From Rosenbergiella metrosideri (GTDB lineage: Bacteria > Pseudomonadota > Gammaproteobacteria > Enterobacterales > Enterobacteriaceae): DNA of 64,000 bases. The first letter of the stretch is position 1. Each line of letters starts with the position of its first letter. A model generated the notes under the pieces. That model did not search any database, had not been told where the DNA came from, and worked only from the letters and a program-made list of their open reading frames with translations. A program made the translations under genes and the position numbers. Positions 1-8,231 of the stretch are shown in pieces. The stretch lies in assembly GCF_022602565.1 (NCBI RefSeq), contig NZ_JALBCV010000001.1, positions 181,193-245,192 on the forward strand, given 5' to 3'.

Positions 1-131
1 CTAATAGAGTATCTTATAGTCATTTTGATTAGTTTTGGTTATGTCTTATTACTTAAAGTTATTTAACATATTCCAACAATCAATGTTTTTCTATAAGTAC
101 TTAATTATGAAAGATAAAAGATATTTTTCAT
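1..131. other. AT-rich end of window, no gene seen
   Basis: This short stretch is strongly AT-rich and holds no open frame or clear hairpin. It lies downstream of the LysR gene on the minus strand. It could be the 3' untranslated region of that gene or part of a promoter for a gene outside the window. Confidence 0.4.
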
Positions 132-1073
132 TTATAAAAAAGTGTTTTCGTTTAAGGTTTGAGATTGCTCTCTTATCGTAGCCCGTAACCGTTCAATAGT
201 GGTATTGAATAGGGCATCGGTAGGGGTAATGATACCAACGGTCTCACCCGGATCGGTGAACACTAACGGTAATGGGGAGAGGGCCTGGTGAACTAAGTCT
301 TCACGAACTGCGCCGGAGGGAACAAACCAGACATAATTGTAGTGAAGGGCTAATTGACGGGCGAGAGAGGTGGATGAAGTTTCAATACGGGTTTCGGGTA
401 ACTGACAGTCTTGACTTTCTAAGATCCGTTGGGCGATTCGCCAAGGCGCTGTTCCTTCGGGTGCAATAACCAGCGGCCAGTTCATTGCTGCAGCAAGACT
501 GACATTCCCTTTTAACAGAGGGTGAGCGGGATTAACCACGAGTTTAATTTTCTCCGTGAACAGTAGTTCATACTCTAGTCCATCCATGAACGTTTTTTCA
601 GCGAGTCGGCCGATGCCAAGATCATACTCCCTTGCACGGAGTGAAGCGAGTAGAACGTTATTATGCAGTGTCGACACTTGAAGCTGAACGTTGGGGTTAC
701 GATGATGAAAGGCATCGATAATCCGAGGTAATATCCCCATAGCCACCGTCGTCAGTGCGGCTAAGCGAATAACTTGAACCGGCGAGGTTTCAAAGGCGAA
801 CAAACTGTCTGTGGCATGCTGCAACGTATTGAGAATTTGTAAAGCATGAGGGAGTAACTGCTGTGCCTCTTGGGTCAATATGACGCCTTGCCCCTGACGA
901 ATAATAATGTCGTAGCCACAGAGCAGCTTTAATTCTTTGAGGGTTTTCGATAAGGCTGGCTGACTAATGGATAATGTTTTCGCTGCAGCGCTGATCGATT
1001 TTTGTTGTGCGACCGCCGCGATAGCGTGGAAATGTCTAAGACGTATCTTTTGATTAAAACGATGAATATCCAC
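132..1073 (-). CDS. LysR-family transcriptional regulator (GbpR/PcaQ-like)
   Basis: 313 aa. The N-terminal winged helix-turn-helix (about residues 10-70; core SISAAAKTLSISQPALSKTL) is followed by a LysR substrate-binding domain (about 95-300). The motif LRAREYDLGIGRL resembles the GbpR/PcaQ branch, which senses small acids or sugars; this is family knowledge, and the ligand here is unknown. The start is GTG (reverse complement of bases 1071-1073) with a good ribosome site (AGGATGGG) just upstream. It lies downstream of sotB on the same strand, separated by a terminator, so it probably has its own promoter or depends on read-through. Its target is not visible; the adjacent sugar exporter is a candidate. 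Confidence 0.85.
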   Translation of the reverse strand: MDIHRFNQKIRLRHFHAIAAVAQQKSISAAAKTLSISQPALSKTLKELKLLCGYDIIIRQGQGVILTQEAQQLLPHALQILNTLQHATDSLFAFETSPVQVIRLAALTTVAMGILPRIIDAFHHRNPNVQLQVSTLHNNVLLASLRAREYDLGIGRLAEKTFMDGLEYELLFTEKIKLVVNPAHPLLKGNVSLAAAMNWPLVIAPEGTAPWRIAQRILESQDCQLPETRIETSSTSLARQLALHYNYVWFVPSGAVREDLVHQALSPLPLVFTDPGETVGIITPTDALFNTTIERLRATIREQSQTLNENTFL

Positions 1074-1129
1074 CAGCCCATCCTATGTTACATGATTGTG
1101 TTTTGTCGGTAGGCTTAATGTTATGACAG

Positions 1130-1157
1130 AAAAAAACCCGCCTGTAAACGCGGGTTT
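1130..1157 (-). terminator. Intrinsic terminator after sotB
   Basis: A perfect 8-bp stem (AAACCCGC at 1134-1141 and GCGGGTTT at 1150-1157) with an 8-nt loop. On the minus strand it is followed by a run of T residues, so it terminates sotB. Confidence 0.8.
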
Positions 1158-1180
1158 GATATGAAGTGGTTAGTGCTAAA

Positions 1181-2401
1181 TTATTGATTTGAACGTAAGA
1201 TTGGGTAGCGTTTTAGGCTCCATGCACACCACAGTAGGCTCACTAAGCCAAAGGCTGCCCCGGCATAACCAATCACTGATAGCCCCAGCACATTACTGAT
1301 TTGCCCGCCGAGCAATGCCCCCGCACCGATACCAATGTTATAAATACCTGACATCAGCGACATGGCAACATCGGTCGCGTCGGGCGCGAGGGATAGTACC
1401 CTGATTTGCAGTGCTAGGTTAATCATCATCATCGCGATACCCCAGACCACACAGAGCGCGATAGTTTCGATATCGTGGCCTGCGGCAATGTACAGCAGTG
1501 CCATACATAAGGTGATGAGGAAAATCGCACCAAGTAGCAGTCCCGACGGAAATTTTTTACCTAATGCGCTAAACAACGTACTACCAAAGATCCCTGCACC
1601 CCCAAACAATAACAGTAATAGTGTTGTAAAGTTGGCACTCTGCAAGGCCACCGCTTGAATAAACGGCTCGATATAACTATAGGCGGTATAGTGCGCCGTC
1701 ACCACAATCGTTACCAATAGGTAAAGGCAGACCAGCGGTGGGCGGCGAAAAAGTTCTGGTACGCTTTTCAATGACCCAGTGTGCTCGCTTGGCAGTTTAG
1801 GTAGTAAACGCGCCAGCATGATCATTAATATAAAAGAAGAAACACCAATCAACCCAAAAGTCGCACGCCAACCGAGATATTGGCCGATGATTCGTCCAAT
1901 GGGCACGCCCAAGACCATGGCTAATGCCGTACCGGTTGCTAACATACTCAGTGCTTGCGTACGTTTACCCATTGGGGCTATACGAATGACTAATGAGGCG
2001 TTAATCGACCAGAAAATTGCATGAGTAATGGCAATGCCGACTCGAGAAGCAATTAAGGCATTAAAATCCCACGCGAACGCAGACAGAACATGGCTAATGG
2101 TGAATAAAATAAGCAGTACCACCAATAGACAGCGTCGTTCAATATTACGCGTGACTAACATTAGCGGCAACGAGAGTAAGGCTACACACCATGCGTAGAT
2201 AGTCAGCATTATCCCGACATCTGCCGTCTTCATCTGATAAGAAGTGGCGATATCCGAGAGTAAGCCAACCGGCACGAATTCCGTTGTATTGAAGATAAAA
2301 GCTGATATCGCCAGCAAAAGCACTCGCAGCCAGGCCACTTTACGTGTAACTGGTGGGATATCCTCTTGATGGGATGAAGTCATTGAAGGTTCTACTATCA
2401 T
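1181..2401 (-). CDS. sotB: Sugar efflux transporter SotB (MFS)
   Basis: 406 aa with about twelve hydrophobic segments. It matches recalled E. coli SotB (YdeA) almost throughout: KVAWLRV start, [19 protein letters not shown] in helix 1, [14 protein letters not shown], and [13 protein letters not shown] in the middle. SotB is an inner-membrane drug:proton antiporter-type exporter of arabinose and IPTG-like sugars, thought to relieve sugar stress. Two start codons are possible, 2401 and 2383; the second gives a protein starting nearer the family norm, and neither has a strong ribosome site. A CRP-like site lies just upstream, which would fit catabolite control. Confidence 0.92.
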   Translation of the reverse strand: MIVEPSMTSSHQEDIPPVTRKVAWLRVLLLAISAFIFNTTEFVPVGLLSDIATSYQMKTADVGIMLTIYAWCVALLSLPLMLVTRNIERRCLLVVLLILFTISHVLSAFAWDFNALIASRVGIAITHAIFWSINASLVIRIAPMGKRTQALSMLATGTALAMVLGVPIGRIIGQYLGWRATFGLIGVSSFILMIMLARLLPKLPSEHTGSLKSVPELFRRPPLVCLYLLVTIVVTAHYTAYSYIEPFIQAVALQSANFTTLLLLLFGGAGIFGSTLFSALGKKFPSGLLLGAIFLITLCMALLYIAAGHDIETIALCVVWGIAMMMINLALQIRVLSLAPDATDVAMSLMSGIYNIGIGAGALLGGQISNVLGLSVIGYAGAAFGLVSLLWCAWSLKRYPILRSNQ

Positions 2402-2423
2402 AGAAATCTTATTTGCCCAAAAT

Positions 2424-2445
2424 TAACGTGATATAGATCACAGTA
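2424..2445. promoter_or_regulatory. CRP-like binding site upstream of sotB
   Basis: CGTGA (2427-2431), six bases, TCACA (2438-2442) differs from the CRP core TGTGA-N6-TCACA by one base. It is centred about 33 bp upstream of the sotB start codon. The assignment is from motif match only. Confidence 0.55.
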
Positions 2446-2728
2446 TAGTGTGAAGGATGCAGATTCAACATCTACTGCAATCAGTATAATCAATATGACA
2501 GCAGGCGCCATCTTTCTCCCTCCGCCTGCAATAGTGACTTGTGGTAATAAGCAGAGGATCTTAATCTTTTAATACGGTAATTTCCCCGAGAAAAGCGGAG
2601 GACGCCTTTCTACACTTACTACTCGCTATCTGCTAATCAACGTAAACTTTGCGTTAACGCAATTCTTGCTTAAGAAGAACTAATTAGACTAACACCCTCT
2701 TGATTGGCATTTAGGGAAAAACATCATA
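2446..2728. other. Intergenic region between sotB and bioD
   Basis: Divergent promoter region for sotB (minus) and bioD (plus). It holds no open frame of note. A GTTAACGC-containing stretch near 2650-2665 and AT-rich sequence near 2680-2700 are candidates for the bioD promoter, but no clear -35/-10 pair was resolved. Confidence 0.4.
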
Positions 2729-3406
2729 GTGAATAAAGTGTTTATCACGGGGACCGATACTGCCGTAGGAAAGACCGTCGTCTCACTCGCATTACTCCGC
2801 ATGCTCCGTCAACAGGGGATAGTTTGTGCTGGTTATAAACCCTTATCGCAAAATGCTCAGCTGACTGAACAGGGTTTACAGTGTGTGGATGCTCAATTGC
2901 TTCAACAAGCATCAACCATTTCGTTGCAATATGACGATGTTAACCCTTATCCGTTCACCGGAAATGAGGTCAGTACTGGAGCGATTACTGCGGTTAACGA
3001 GCAACAACTTACCAAAGGGATGTGGTTTATTGAAGAGCAGGTAGAGCGTTTAGTTGTAGAGGGCACGGGAGGTTGGCATAGCCGAATCAATACTCAGAAT
3101 CCTTTATCTGACTGGGTAATCAAACAGAAAATTCCGGTTATTTTAGTCGTAGGAATTAAGTTGGGCTGTATTAACCATGCCATTTTGACGGCGGAATCCA
3201 TTTTACAGCAAGGTGGGGAGCTTGTAGGGTGGGTAGCGAATCGTATTAATCCTGGCTTGGAAGAGTATCAACAAATTATCGCCTTATTGTCACAACATAT
3301 CGCTGCGCCTAAAATTGGCGAGATCCCTTATGTACCGCACGCTCATCAAAAAGATCTCGGCACTTATTTTACCTCTCAACCTCTGATTGACTTCTTTACT
3401 CGCTAA
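2729..3406 (+). CDS. bioD: Dethiobiotin synthetase BioD2 (YnfK-type)
   Basis: 225 aa, starting at GTG. BioD converts 7,8-diaminopelargonate, CO2 and ATP to dethiobiotin in the cytoplasm, the penultimate step of biotin synthesis. Seen here: the Walker A-like loop GTDTAVGKT (residues 7-15), the substrate lysine motif GYKP (about 36-39), VVEGTGGW (about 108-115) and GWVANRINPG near 170. The protein resembles the E. coli YnfK paralogue rather than bio-operon BioD, and it is not beside other bio genes, as for ynfK. YnfK-type proteins have had doubtful activity, so the role in biotin synthesis is likely but not proven. Confidence 0.88.
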   Translation: MNKVFITGTDTAVGKTVVSLALLRMLRQQGIVCAGYKPLSQNAQLTEQGLQCVDAQLLQQASTISLQYDDVNPYPFTGNEVSTGAITAVNEQQLTKGMWFIEEQVERLVVEGTGGWHSRINTQNPLSDWVIKQKIPVILVVGIKLGCINHAILTAESILQQGGELVGWVANRINPGLEEYQQIIALLSQHIAAPKIGEIPYVPHAHQKDLGTYFTSQPLIDFFTR

Positions 3407-3430
3407 AAAAAACAGGGCATTACGCCCTGT
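3404..3430 (-). terminator. Intrinsic terminator for the YnfD-like gene
   Basis: A perfect 7-bp stem (ACAGGGC 3412-3418, GCCCTGT 3424-3430) with a 5-nt loop. The A-run at 3405-3412 gives an eight-base T tract on the minus strand. It sits between convergent bioD and the DUF1161 gene and may stop both. Confidence 0.8.
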
Positions 3431-3440
3431 TATCGTCAGA

Positions 3441-3716
3441 CTAGGGGGAAACCGACTGGCTGGACGAGCCGGAGTTATCATCACTAGTACGCTTGTAAAC
3501 AATCTTCTGTTGATCGTTTTCACAATGTCCGACAACGAGACCGCCTTGCTGTTCAGCTTGGTCATTAGGCACAACGTCTAATGAGAAGGCTGACTCTGCG
3601 ACACCATTCTGGATAATTTTCTGCTGAATGTCCGCTTTCACTGACTCGCATGACGCATAAGAGAGCGTTGGCGCCAGCACCATTACCGTCAATAATGTTA
3701 AGCCTAGTTTTTTCAT
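3441..3716 (-). CDS. ynfD: DUF1161 small secreted protein (YnfD-like)
   Basis: 91 aa. A signal peptide ends near residues 20-22 (LSYASC). The mature part has two cysteines (CESVKADIQQKI and VVGHCEND) that would pair in a periplasmic disulfide. The pattern C-x-x-x-K-x-x-I-x-x-K-I...VGxC matches DUF1161. Function is unknown. A good ribosome site (AGGAAAAGG) precedes the ATG. It lies 15 bp after ynfB on the same strand and the two probably form one transcript. Confidence 0.75.
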   Translation of the reverse strand: MKKLGLTLLTVMVLAPTLSYASCESVKADIQQKIIQNGVAESAFSLDVVPNDQAEQQGGLVVGHCENDQQKIVYKRTSDDNSGSSSQSVSP

Positions 3717-3731
3717 GACCTTTTCCTCAGA

Positions 3732-4067
3732 TTAAGGTTGGACAGGGCGTCCAGTTTGGCGATCTAAACAACGTAGTGTTGTCGGTTCCCAATAAGCATT
3801 GAGATTAAGACTTTGCTGACAGGCTTCTTTGGAGTCAACGGCACGGTCTAAACGGTTAAAATCTTTTTCGTTGCGAGTATTAATTTTCTTACGCAGAGAG
3901 CGAGTGTCATCCCACTGTTCTTTGTGTTCGCGGGAAAGCTCGTTACTATAGTTTGTGTGGCCATCATCAATGATAAGGTGCTCTGTCTGAGCCAGCGCTG
4001 ACGGAGCCACTGAGCCTAAGCAGCTTAATAATAACGCTGCGGATAACATCCTGGTTGCAATCTTCAT
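3732..4067 (-). CDS. ynfB: YnfB, DUF1283 periplasmic protein
   Basis: 111 aa with an N-terminal signal peptide (cleavage after about SALA, residue 26). The C-terminal half carries the conserved EQWDDTRSLRKKIN and NAYWEPTTLRCLDRQTGR segments seen in recalled E. coli YnfB. The function is unknown; the protein should be periplasmic with a Cys pair (KEACQQ and LRCLDR). It is first in a likely two-gene transcript with the YnfD-like gene, similar to the ynfB region of E. coli. Confidence 0.88.
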   Translation of the reverse strand: MKIATRMLSAALLLSCLGSVAPSALAQTEHLIIDDGHTNYSNELSREHKEQWDDTRSLRKKINTRNEKDFNRLDRAVDSKEACQQSLNLNAYWEPTTLRCLDRQTGRPVQP

Positions 4068-4146
4068 TGTTTTACCTTTCAGTTAATACGTTCATGCTTA
4101 GTCAATAAGTTTAGCATAATTAGTCTCAATTAAAGATGGAGCTAAC

Positions 4147-4893
4147 TCAAGATTTGTCAACGCGTAATCCTGCGTACGATTGACTTACTGGCATCATTTC
4201 GAGGGTATTAATATTGACATGCGCTGGCAGGGTGGCGACCCAATACACCGCTTCTGTCACATCTTCAGGGGTCAGTGCCTGAGTCCCCTGATACACGTTT
4301 GCCGCTTTTTCATCGTCACCCTTAAATCGAATGTTCGAAAATTCGGTGCCGCCGACGAGTCCTGGCTCAATATTGGTGACGCGTACGGCTGTGCCGTGTA
4401 AGTCCGTGCGTAAATTTAAGCTAAATTGGCGAACGAAAGCCTTCGTCGCCCCGTAGACATTGCCGCCTTCATATGGCCAATTACCAGCGGTCGAACCAAT
4501 ATTAATAATATGGCCCTTATTACGTTTCACCATGGCAGGCAACACGGCACGAGCAATATACATCACACCTTTGGTATTGGTATCTACCATTGTTTCCCAA
4601 TCTTTAGGGTCTGCCTCTTGTGCGTGACCTAGCCCAAGTGCTAGCCCCGCATTATTTACCACAACATCAATTTCTTGCCACGTACTAGGCAGAGACGAAA
4701 GCTGTTTTTCGATGTCGTTATAATCTCTGACATCCAGTACGATAGGGTAAAAGTCGTCACCCAACTGTTTCTTTAAGACTTGCAAACGCTCTTCACGACG
4801 GCCAGTACCAATAACTTTGTGGCCCTGTTTAATGAAATGTTTAGTAATCGCTTCACCAAAACCGGATGTGACACCTGTAACCAAAATAATCAT
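4147..4893 (-). CDS. ydfG: NADP-dependent 3-hydroxy acid / malonic semialdehyde dehydrogenase YdfG
   Basis: 248 aa short-chain dehydrogenase. It has the cofactor loop TGVTSGFGEA (residues 6-15), Arg at the end of strand 2 (TGRRE) that favours NADP, NNAG (about 87-90), the catalytic Ser in IGSTAGNWPYEGG and the YxxxK motif YGATK. The whole protein parallels E. coli YdfG. YdfG oxidises L-serine and 3-hydroxy acids and, in the cell, reduces malonic semialdehyde from the Rut uracil pathway to 3-hydroxypropionate. That link matters because this window has a rut operon without rutE (20.8-23.9 kb). Confidence 0.92.
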   Translation of the reverse strand: MIILVTGVTSGFGEAITKHFIKQGHKVIGTGRREERLQVLKKQLGDDFYPIVLDVRDYNDIEKQLSSLPSTWQEIDVVVNNAGLALGLGHAQEADPKDWETMVDTNTKGVMYIARAVLPAMVKRNKGHIINIGSTAGNWPYEGGNVYGATKAFVRQFSLNLRTDLHGTAVRVTNIEPGLVGGTEFSNIRFKGDDEKAANVYQGTQALTPEDVTEAVYWVATLPAHVNINTLEMMPVSQSYAGLRVDKS

Positions 4894-5064
4894 GTGAGCT
4901 TCCTTAATAAATGAGTGATGAACTTAACATAGCATTCCTTTTGTGGCGCCGCTCTATTTTTGCTTTACAAAATATAGCGATAACGCCATGTTTAAAGCAT
5001 TACCTGAGGCAGTGCAAGTGGCATAGAGCTTGCTAGACAACGTTTTATTTAATAAGGAATTTTC

Positions 5065-6381
5065 ATGCGTTATGCAATCAGAGCCTCTTTTTTTGATTTT
5101 GCGTCCCAACCAGAGGAGGCCAGTCAGGCCAGCCAGCACGCCCGCTATCTTGAAGAAGGGCTGTTACTGATCAATCAGGGGAAAATTGATGCGCTGATTG
5201 AATGGAAAAACCGTGACCAGTTTCCTGAATGGCAGGATTACACCTTTTATGACCTGCGCGATAAGCTCATTATGCCGGGATTTGTCGATACGCATATTCA
5301 TTTCCCACAGATTGGTATGGTGGGTTCATGGGGCGAGCAACTCTTGGAGTGGCTTGAAGAGTATACCTTTCCTGCTGAGAGTGAATACCACGATACCGCC
5401 TTTGCCGAACAAATGGCGTCGACCTTTCTTGATCAGTGTTTAGAGAACGGTACGACCTCGGCGCTGATCTTTGGTTCGGTACATCAAGGTTCAACAGATG
5501 CTTTATTTGCTGCTGCGGAACAACGAGGAATGCGTATCATCGCGGGTAAAGTCATGATGGATCGTTTCGTGCCGAAGGCATTATGCGAGGAGGTGTCAGA
5601 AAGCTATCAACAGACTAAACAACTTATTGAGCGCTGGCATAATAAAGGCCGCCTTCATTATGCCTTAACGCCTCGGTTTGCACCGACCTCCACACCGGCA
5701 TTACTGAGCGTTGTCAGTCAACTGAAACGTGAATATCCTGATGTATGGATACAGACGCATTTAAGTGAGAATCCTCAAGAGATTGCTTGGGTCAAAGAGT
5801 TGTTTCCCGAACACCCCCATTATCTTGGGGTCTATCACCATTATGGGTTAACCGGTCCGAAGAGTGTGTTTGCTCACTGCTTACATTTGCAGGAGTCTGA
5901 ATGGCAATGCCTGGCTCAAACGCACTCTTCTATCAGCTTTTGTCCCACCTCCAATCTGTTCCTAGGTAGTGGCCTGTTTAATTTAGGTAAAGCGCATCAG
6001 CACAAGGTAAAAATAGGGATGGGGACTGATATCGGTGCAGGGACCAGTTTCTCACTGTTACGCACCCTGTCGGAAGCTTATAAAGTTCAACAATTGCAGC
6101 AATATTCCTTAACCGTAGCGGAAGCGTATTATCATGCCACTTTAGGGGGGGCAGCCTCGCTATCCTTGGAAGATAAAATTGGGAGTTTTAAGCCTGGTAA
6201 AGAAGCCGATTTTATCGTTATTGATTTAGCCGTCACGCCACTACAGACGTTACGGCAATCACGGTGTCGCGATATTTGGGAAAAGCTCTTTGTATTGATG
6301 ACGCTGGGGGATGAGCGAAATATCCGCCAAACTTGGGTGAATGGGCGCTGTATTTTCCAGCGCCATAAGAGTCTAGCTTAG
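5065..6381 (+). CDS. guaD: Guanine deaminase
   Basis: 438 aa amidohydrolase. It hydrolyses guanine to xanthine and ammonia in the cytoplasm. Metal-binding and catalytic motifs are visible: PGFVDTHIHFPQ (about residues 74-85), the aromatic GEQLLEWLEEYTFPAE, HLSEN (about 233-237), FAHCLHL (about 271) and GTDIGAGTSFSLL (about 322). Length matches the E. coli GuaD family. It is convergent with hpxO and the two stop codons overlap. Together they suggest purine breakdown, though xanthine dehydrogenase is not in this window. Confidence 0.92.
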   Translation: MRYAIRASFFDFASQPEEASQASQHARYLEEGLLLINQGKIDALIEWKNRDQFPEWQDYTFYDLRDKLIMPGFVDTHIHFPQIGMVGSWGEQLLEWLEEYTFPAESEYHDTAFAEQMASTFLDQCLENGTTSALIFGSVHQGSTDALFAAAEQRGMRIIAGKVMMDRFVPKALCEEVSESYQQTKQLIERWHNKGRLHYALTPRFAPTSTPALLSVVSQLKREYPDVWIQTHLSENPQEIAWVKELFPEHPHYLGVYHHYGLTGPKSVFAHCLHLQESEWQCLAQTHSSISFCPTSNLFLGSGLFNLGKAHQHKVKIGMGTDIGAGTSFSLLRTLSEAYKVQQLQQYSLTVAEAYYHATLGGAASLSLEDKIGSFKPGKEADFIVIDLAVTPLQTLRQSRCRDIWEKLFVLMTLGDERNIRQTWVNGRCIFQRHKSLA

Positions 6382-7535
6382 CCTAAAGGCCCCCCTTCAA
6401 TGGTTTCACAGAGACCGGCGAGAATACGTTCGCCGGTTTCCGAACGAAGTTCCTGATACCAAGCCTCCGTCTGTTGGGGATTGACGGCGTGGGTCACTGC
6501 ACAACGTTTACGGGCTTTGAGGACGAGATCCCGTGTCCGTACCGTACGGCGTTGCTGATAACGCTGTAAGCTATCTTCAATACCCAACGAGTGACTGGCT
6601 AAGATATCGGCCAACACCACGGCATCTTCAATGGCCGCGCAGCCTCCTTGGCCGATATCTGGCGTGGTACTGTGTGCGGCATCGCCGAGTAGGGCCACGC
6701 GTCCTTTGACAAACTGATCAAAGGGGTCGATATCATGGATTTCGACGCGATTAGTCGTTGATGCATCAAGGGTATCGATTAATGTCTGAACGGACGGACA
6801 CCAGCCCGCAAAATACCGTTTTAGATCGGTTTTTAATGTCTCTCTATTTTCGGCTAACCCTAGGGGTAACGGGACATCAAAAAAGAAGTAAAAACGTTGA
6901 CCACTGACCGGCATAAGTGATACTCGTTTGCCTTCGCCAACATAAGTTGTCCATTGTGATGCGGGGGCAATCGCTTCATCGATTGCCACTAGCCCATTCC
7001 AGTTCACATACCCAGCATAGCGGCGTGGGGGCGATTTTTCTAACACGTATGGACGGGCAACAGAGTGTGTACCATCAGCGGCTATCAGAAAATCCCCGTG
7101 GGCTTGCGTACCATCTTCAAAGGTCACCGTCACACCTTCACTATCTTGATCGATAGCCACGAGCCGCATACCAAACTGGATACGGCTTTTACCGTAATGG
7201 TCAATGAGCATATTTTGTAATTCAGCGCGTACCACGGGGTAAGGTTTTTCCCCTACACGCTGGACTAAAGGCGCCATACTAAACTGAGTGAGCGGGGCAG
7301 CATTACGATAATCAAAGTATGCCATGGTGCGCATATCGCCTCCAATTGCTTTGATTTTTTCTCCCATGCCGAGTGCATTAAGACACTTCACGCCATTTGG
7401 CCAGATAGAGATCGCCGCGCCGACCGGCTTCATCTCCTTCACCGCTTCGAACACCTGGGTTGTAAATCCTTTTTTTTCGAGGGCTATCGCACTCGACATC
7501 CCACCAATACCTGCACCAATGATAATTGCTTTCAT
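6378..7535 (-). CDS. hpxO: FAD-dependent urate hydroxylase HpxO
   Basis: 385 aa from ATG at 7535, chosen because AAGGGG precedes it and because the FAD-binding motif begins at once (MKAIIIGAGIGGMSSA). A longer frame extends upstream but would put about 48 residues before the Rossmann fold. Other motifs: RAELQNML, DG near 165 (AADGTHSVAR), and GDAAHSTTPDIGQGG (FAD ribityl site). HpxO uses NADH and O2 to turn urate into 5-hydroxyisourate. Family length and the GGMSSA and TPDIGQGGC segments agree with Klebsiella HpxO. No hpxDE, hpxT or allantoin genes are nearby, so the rest of the route must lie elsewhere. Confidence 0.88.
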   Translation of the reverse strand: MKAIIIGAGIGGMSSAIALEKKGFTTQVFEAVKEMKPVGAAISIWPNGVKCLNALGMGEKIKAIGGDMRTMAYFDYRNAAPLTQFSMAPLVQRVGEKPYPVVRAELQNMLIDHYGKSRIQFGMRLVAIDQDSEGVTVTFEDGTQAHGDFLIAADGTHSVARPYVLEKSPPRRYAGYVNWNGLVAIDEAIAPASQWTTYVGEGKRVSLMPVSGQRFYFFFDVPLPLGLAENRETLKTDLKRYFAGWCPSVQTLIDTLDASTTNRVEIHDIDPFDQFVKGRVALLGDAAHSTTPDIGQGGCAAIEDAVVLADILASHSLGIEDSLQRYQQRRTVRTRDLVLKARKRCAVTHAVNPQQTEAWYQELRSETGERILAGLCETIEGGPLG

Positions 7536-7712
7536 AGTAAACCCCTTACAAACAGATACTGGGGCATTGCAACTTTTGTACCAAGATTGAGATTGACGTT
7601 TCAATGGTTTCAGCGGTAAATCAACGGCCCACCTTATAATAAATGAATGGCATACTTGCACCATAAAAGGACATTGCACTATTGTAGTGATAATAATTGA
7701 GGAGACCGCATA

Positions 7713-8198
7713 ATGAATCGAGCAATGATAGCAAGATGGGTGTTAACCGGACTAAGTGGATTTTTTGCTATGTCCGCTAGCGCAAATGACCCTATACAAG
7801 CTTATCCGTCCACACTACCGGGATTACACCGTCACGTCATTCAACTTCCGGCCACCGCCAATGAACAGGATCAACAAGTTGAATTGATCATCGGAAAAGA
7901 AGAGCAGGTCGATTGTAACGCGAGATCACTATTAGGCACATTGACTACCGAAACGGTTAAGGGATGGGGCTATGACTATTATCAGGTGGCGATAAAGCCG
8001 GGTAGGCTGTCGACTAAGATGGCCTGTTTACCGAATAGCACGAAGAAAAGGTTTATTACTTTACCGCTGAACACGGCACAACGCTTTATTCGTTACAACA
8101 GTAAGCTACCGATTGTGGTTTACGCTCCGCAGGATATAGCGATCAACTATCGTGTTTGGCAGGCCAAGTCAGCCGTGATGACTGCAGAACAGAAGTAA
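7713..8198 (+). CDS. eco: Ecotin, periplasmic serine protease inhibitor
   Basis: 161 aa. A signal peptide ends at about ASA (residue 24). The mature protein matches ecotin: VELIIGKEEQVDCN, GWGYDYY, ACLPN...KKRFITL, RYNSKLPIVVYAP, and YRVWQAK. The disulfide cysteines are C68 and C105. Ecotin is a dimer that blocks trypsin-fold proteases and guards the periplasm against host enzymes. The reactive loop here is STKMAC, so the P1 residue is Lys102, where E. coli has Met84. This should shift preference to trypsin-like enzymes. A ribosome site (GGAG) lies near 7700. Confidence 0.93.
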   Translation: MNRAMIARWVLTGLSGFFAMSASANDPIQAYPSTLPGLHRHVIQLPATANEQDQQVELIIGKEEQVDCNARSLLGTLTTETVKGWGYDYYQVAIKPGRLSTKMACLPNSTKKRFITLPLNTAQRFIRYNSKLPIVVYAPQDIAINYRVWQAKSAVMTAEQK

Positions 8199-8201
8199 TT
8201 G

Positions 8202-8222
8202 AGCGCCCTATAGTAGGGCGCT
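8202..8222. terminator. Hairpin between ecotin and cytochrome genes
   Basis: A perfect 9-bp stem (AGCGCCCTA 8202-8210, TAGGGCGCT 8214-8222) with a 3-nt loop lies between convergent genes. There is no long T tract on either side, so it is a likely but weak bidirectional terminator. Confidence 0.6.
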
Positions 8223-8231
8223 GTGCTGCGA

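Noticed and set aside
7536-7679. Longer HpxO N terminus
   Set aside because: The FAD fold starts at the ATG at 7535, which has its own ribosome site; the extension is unlike the family.
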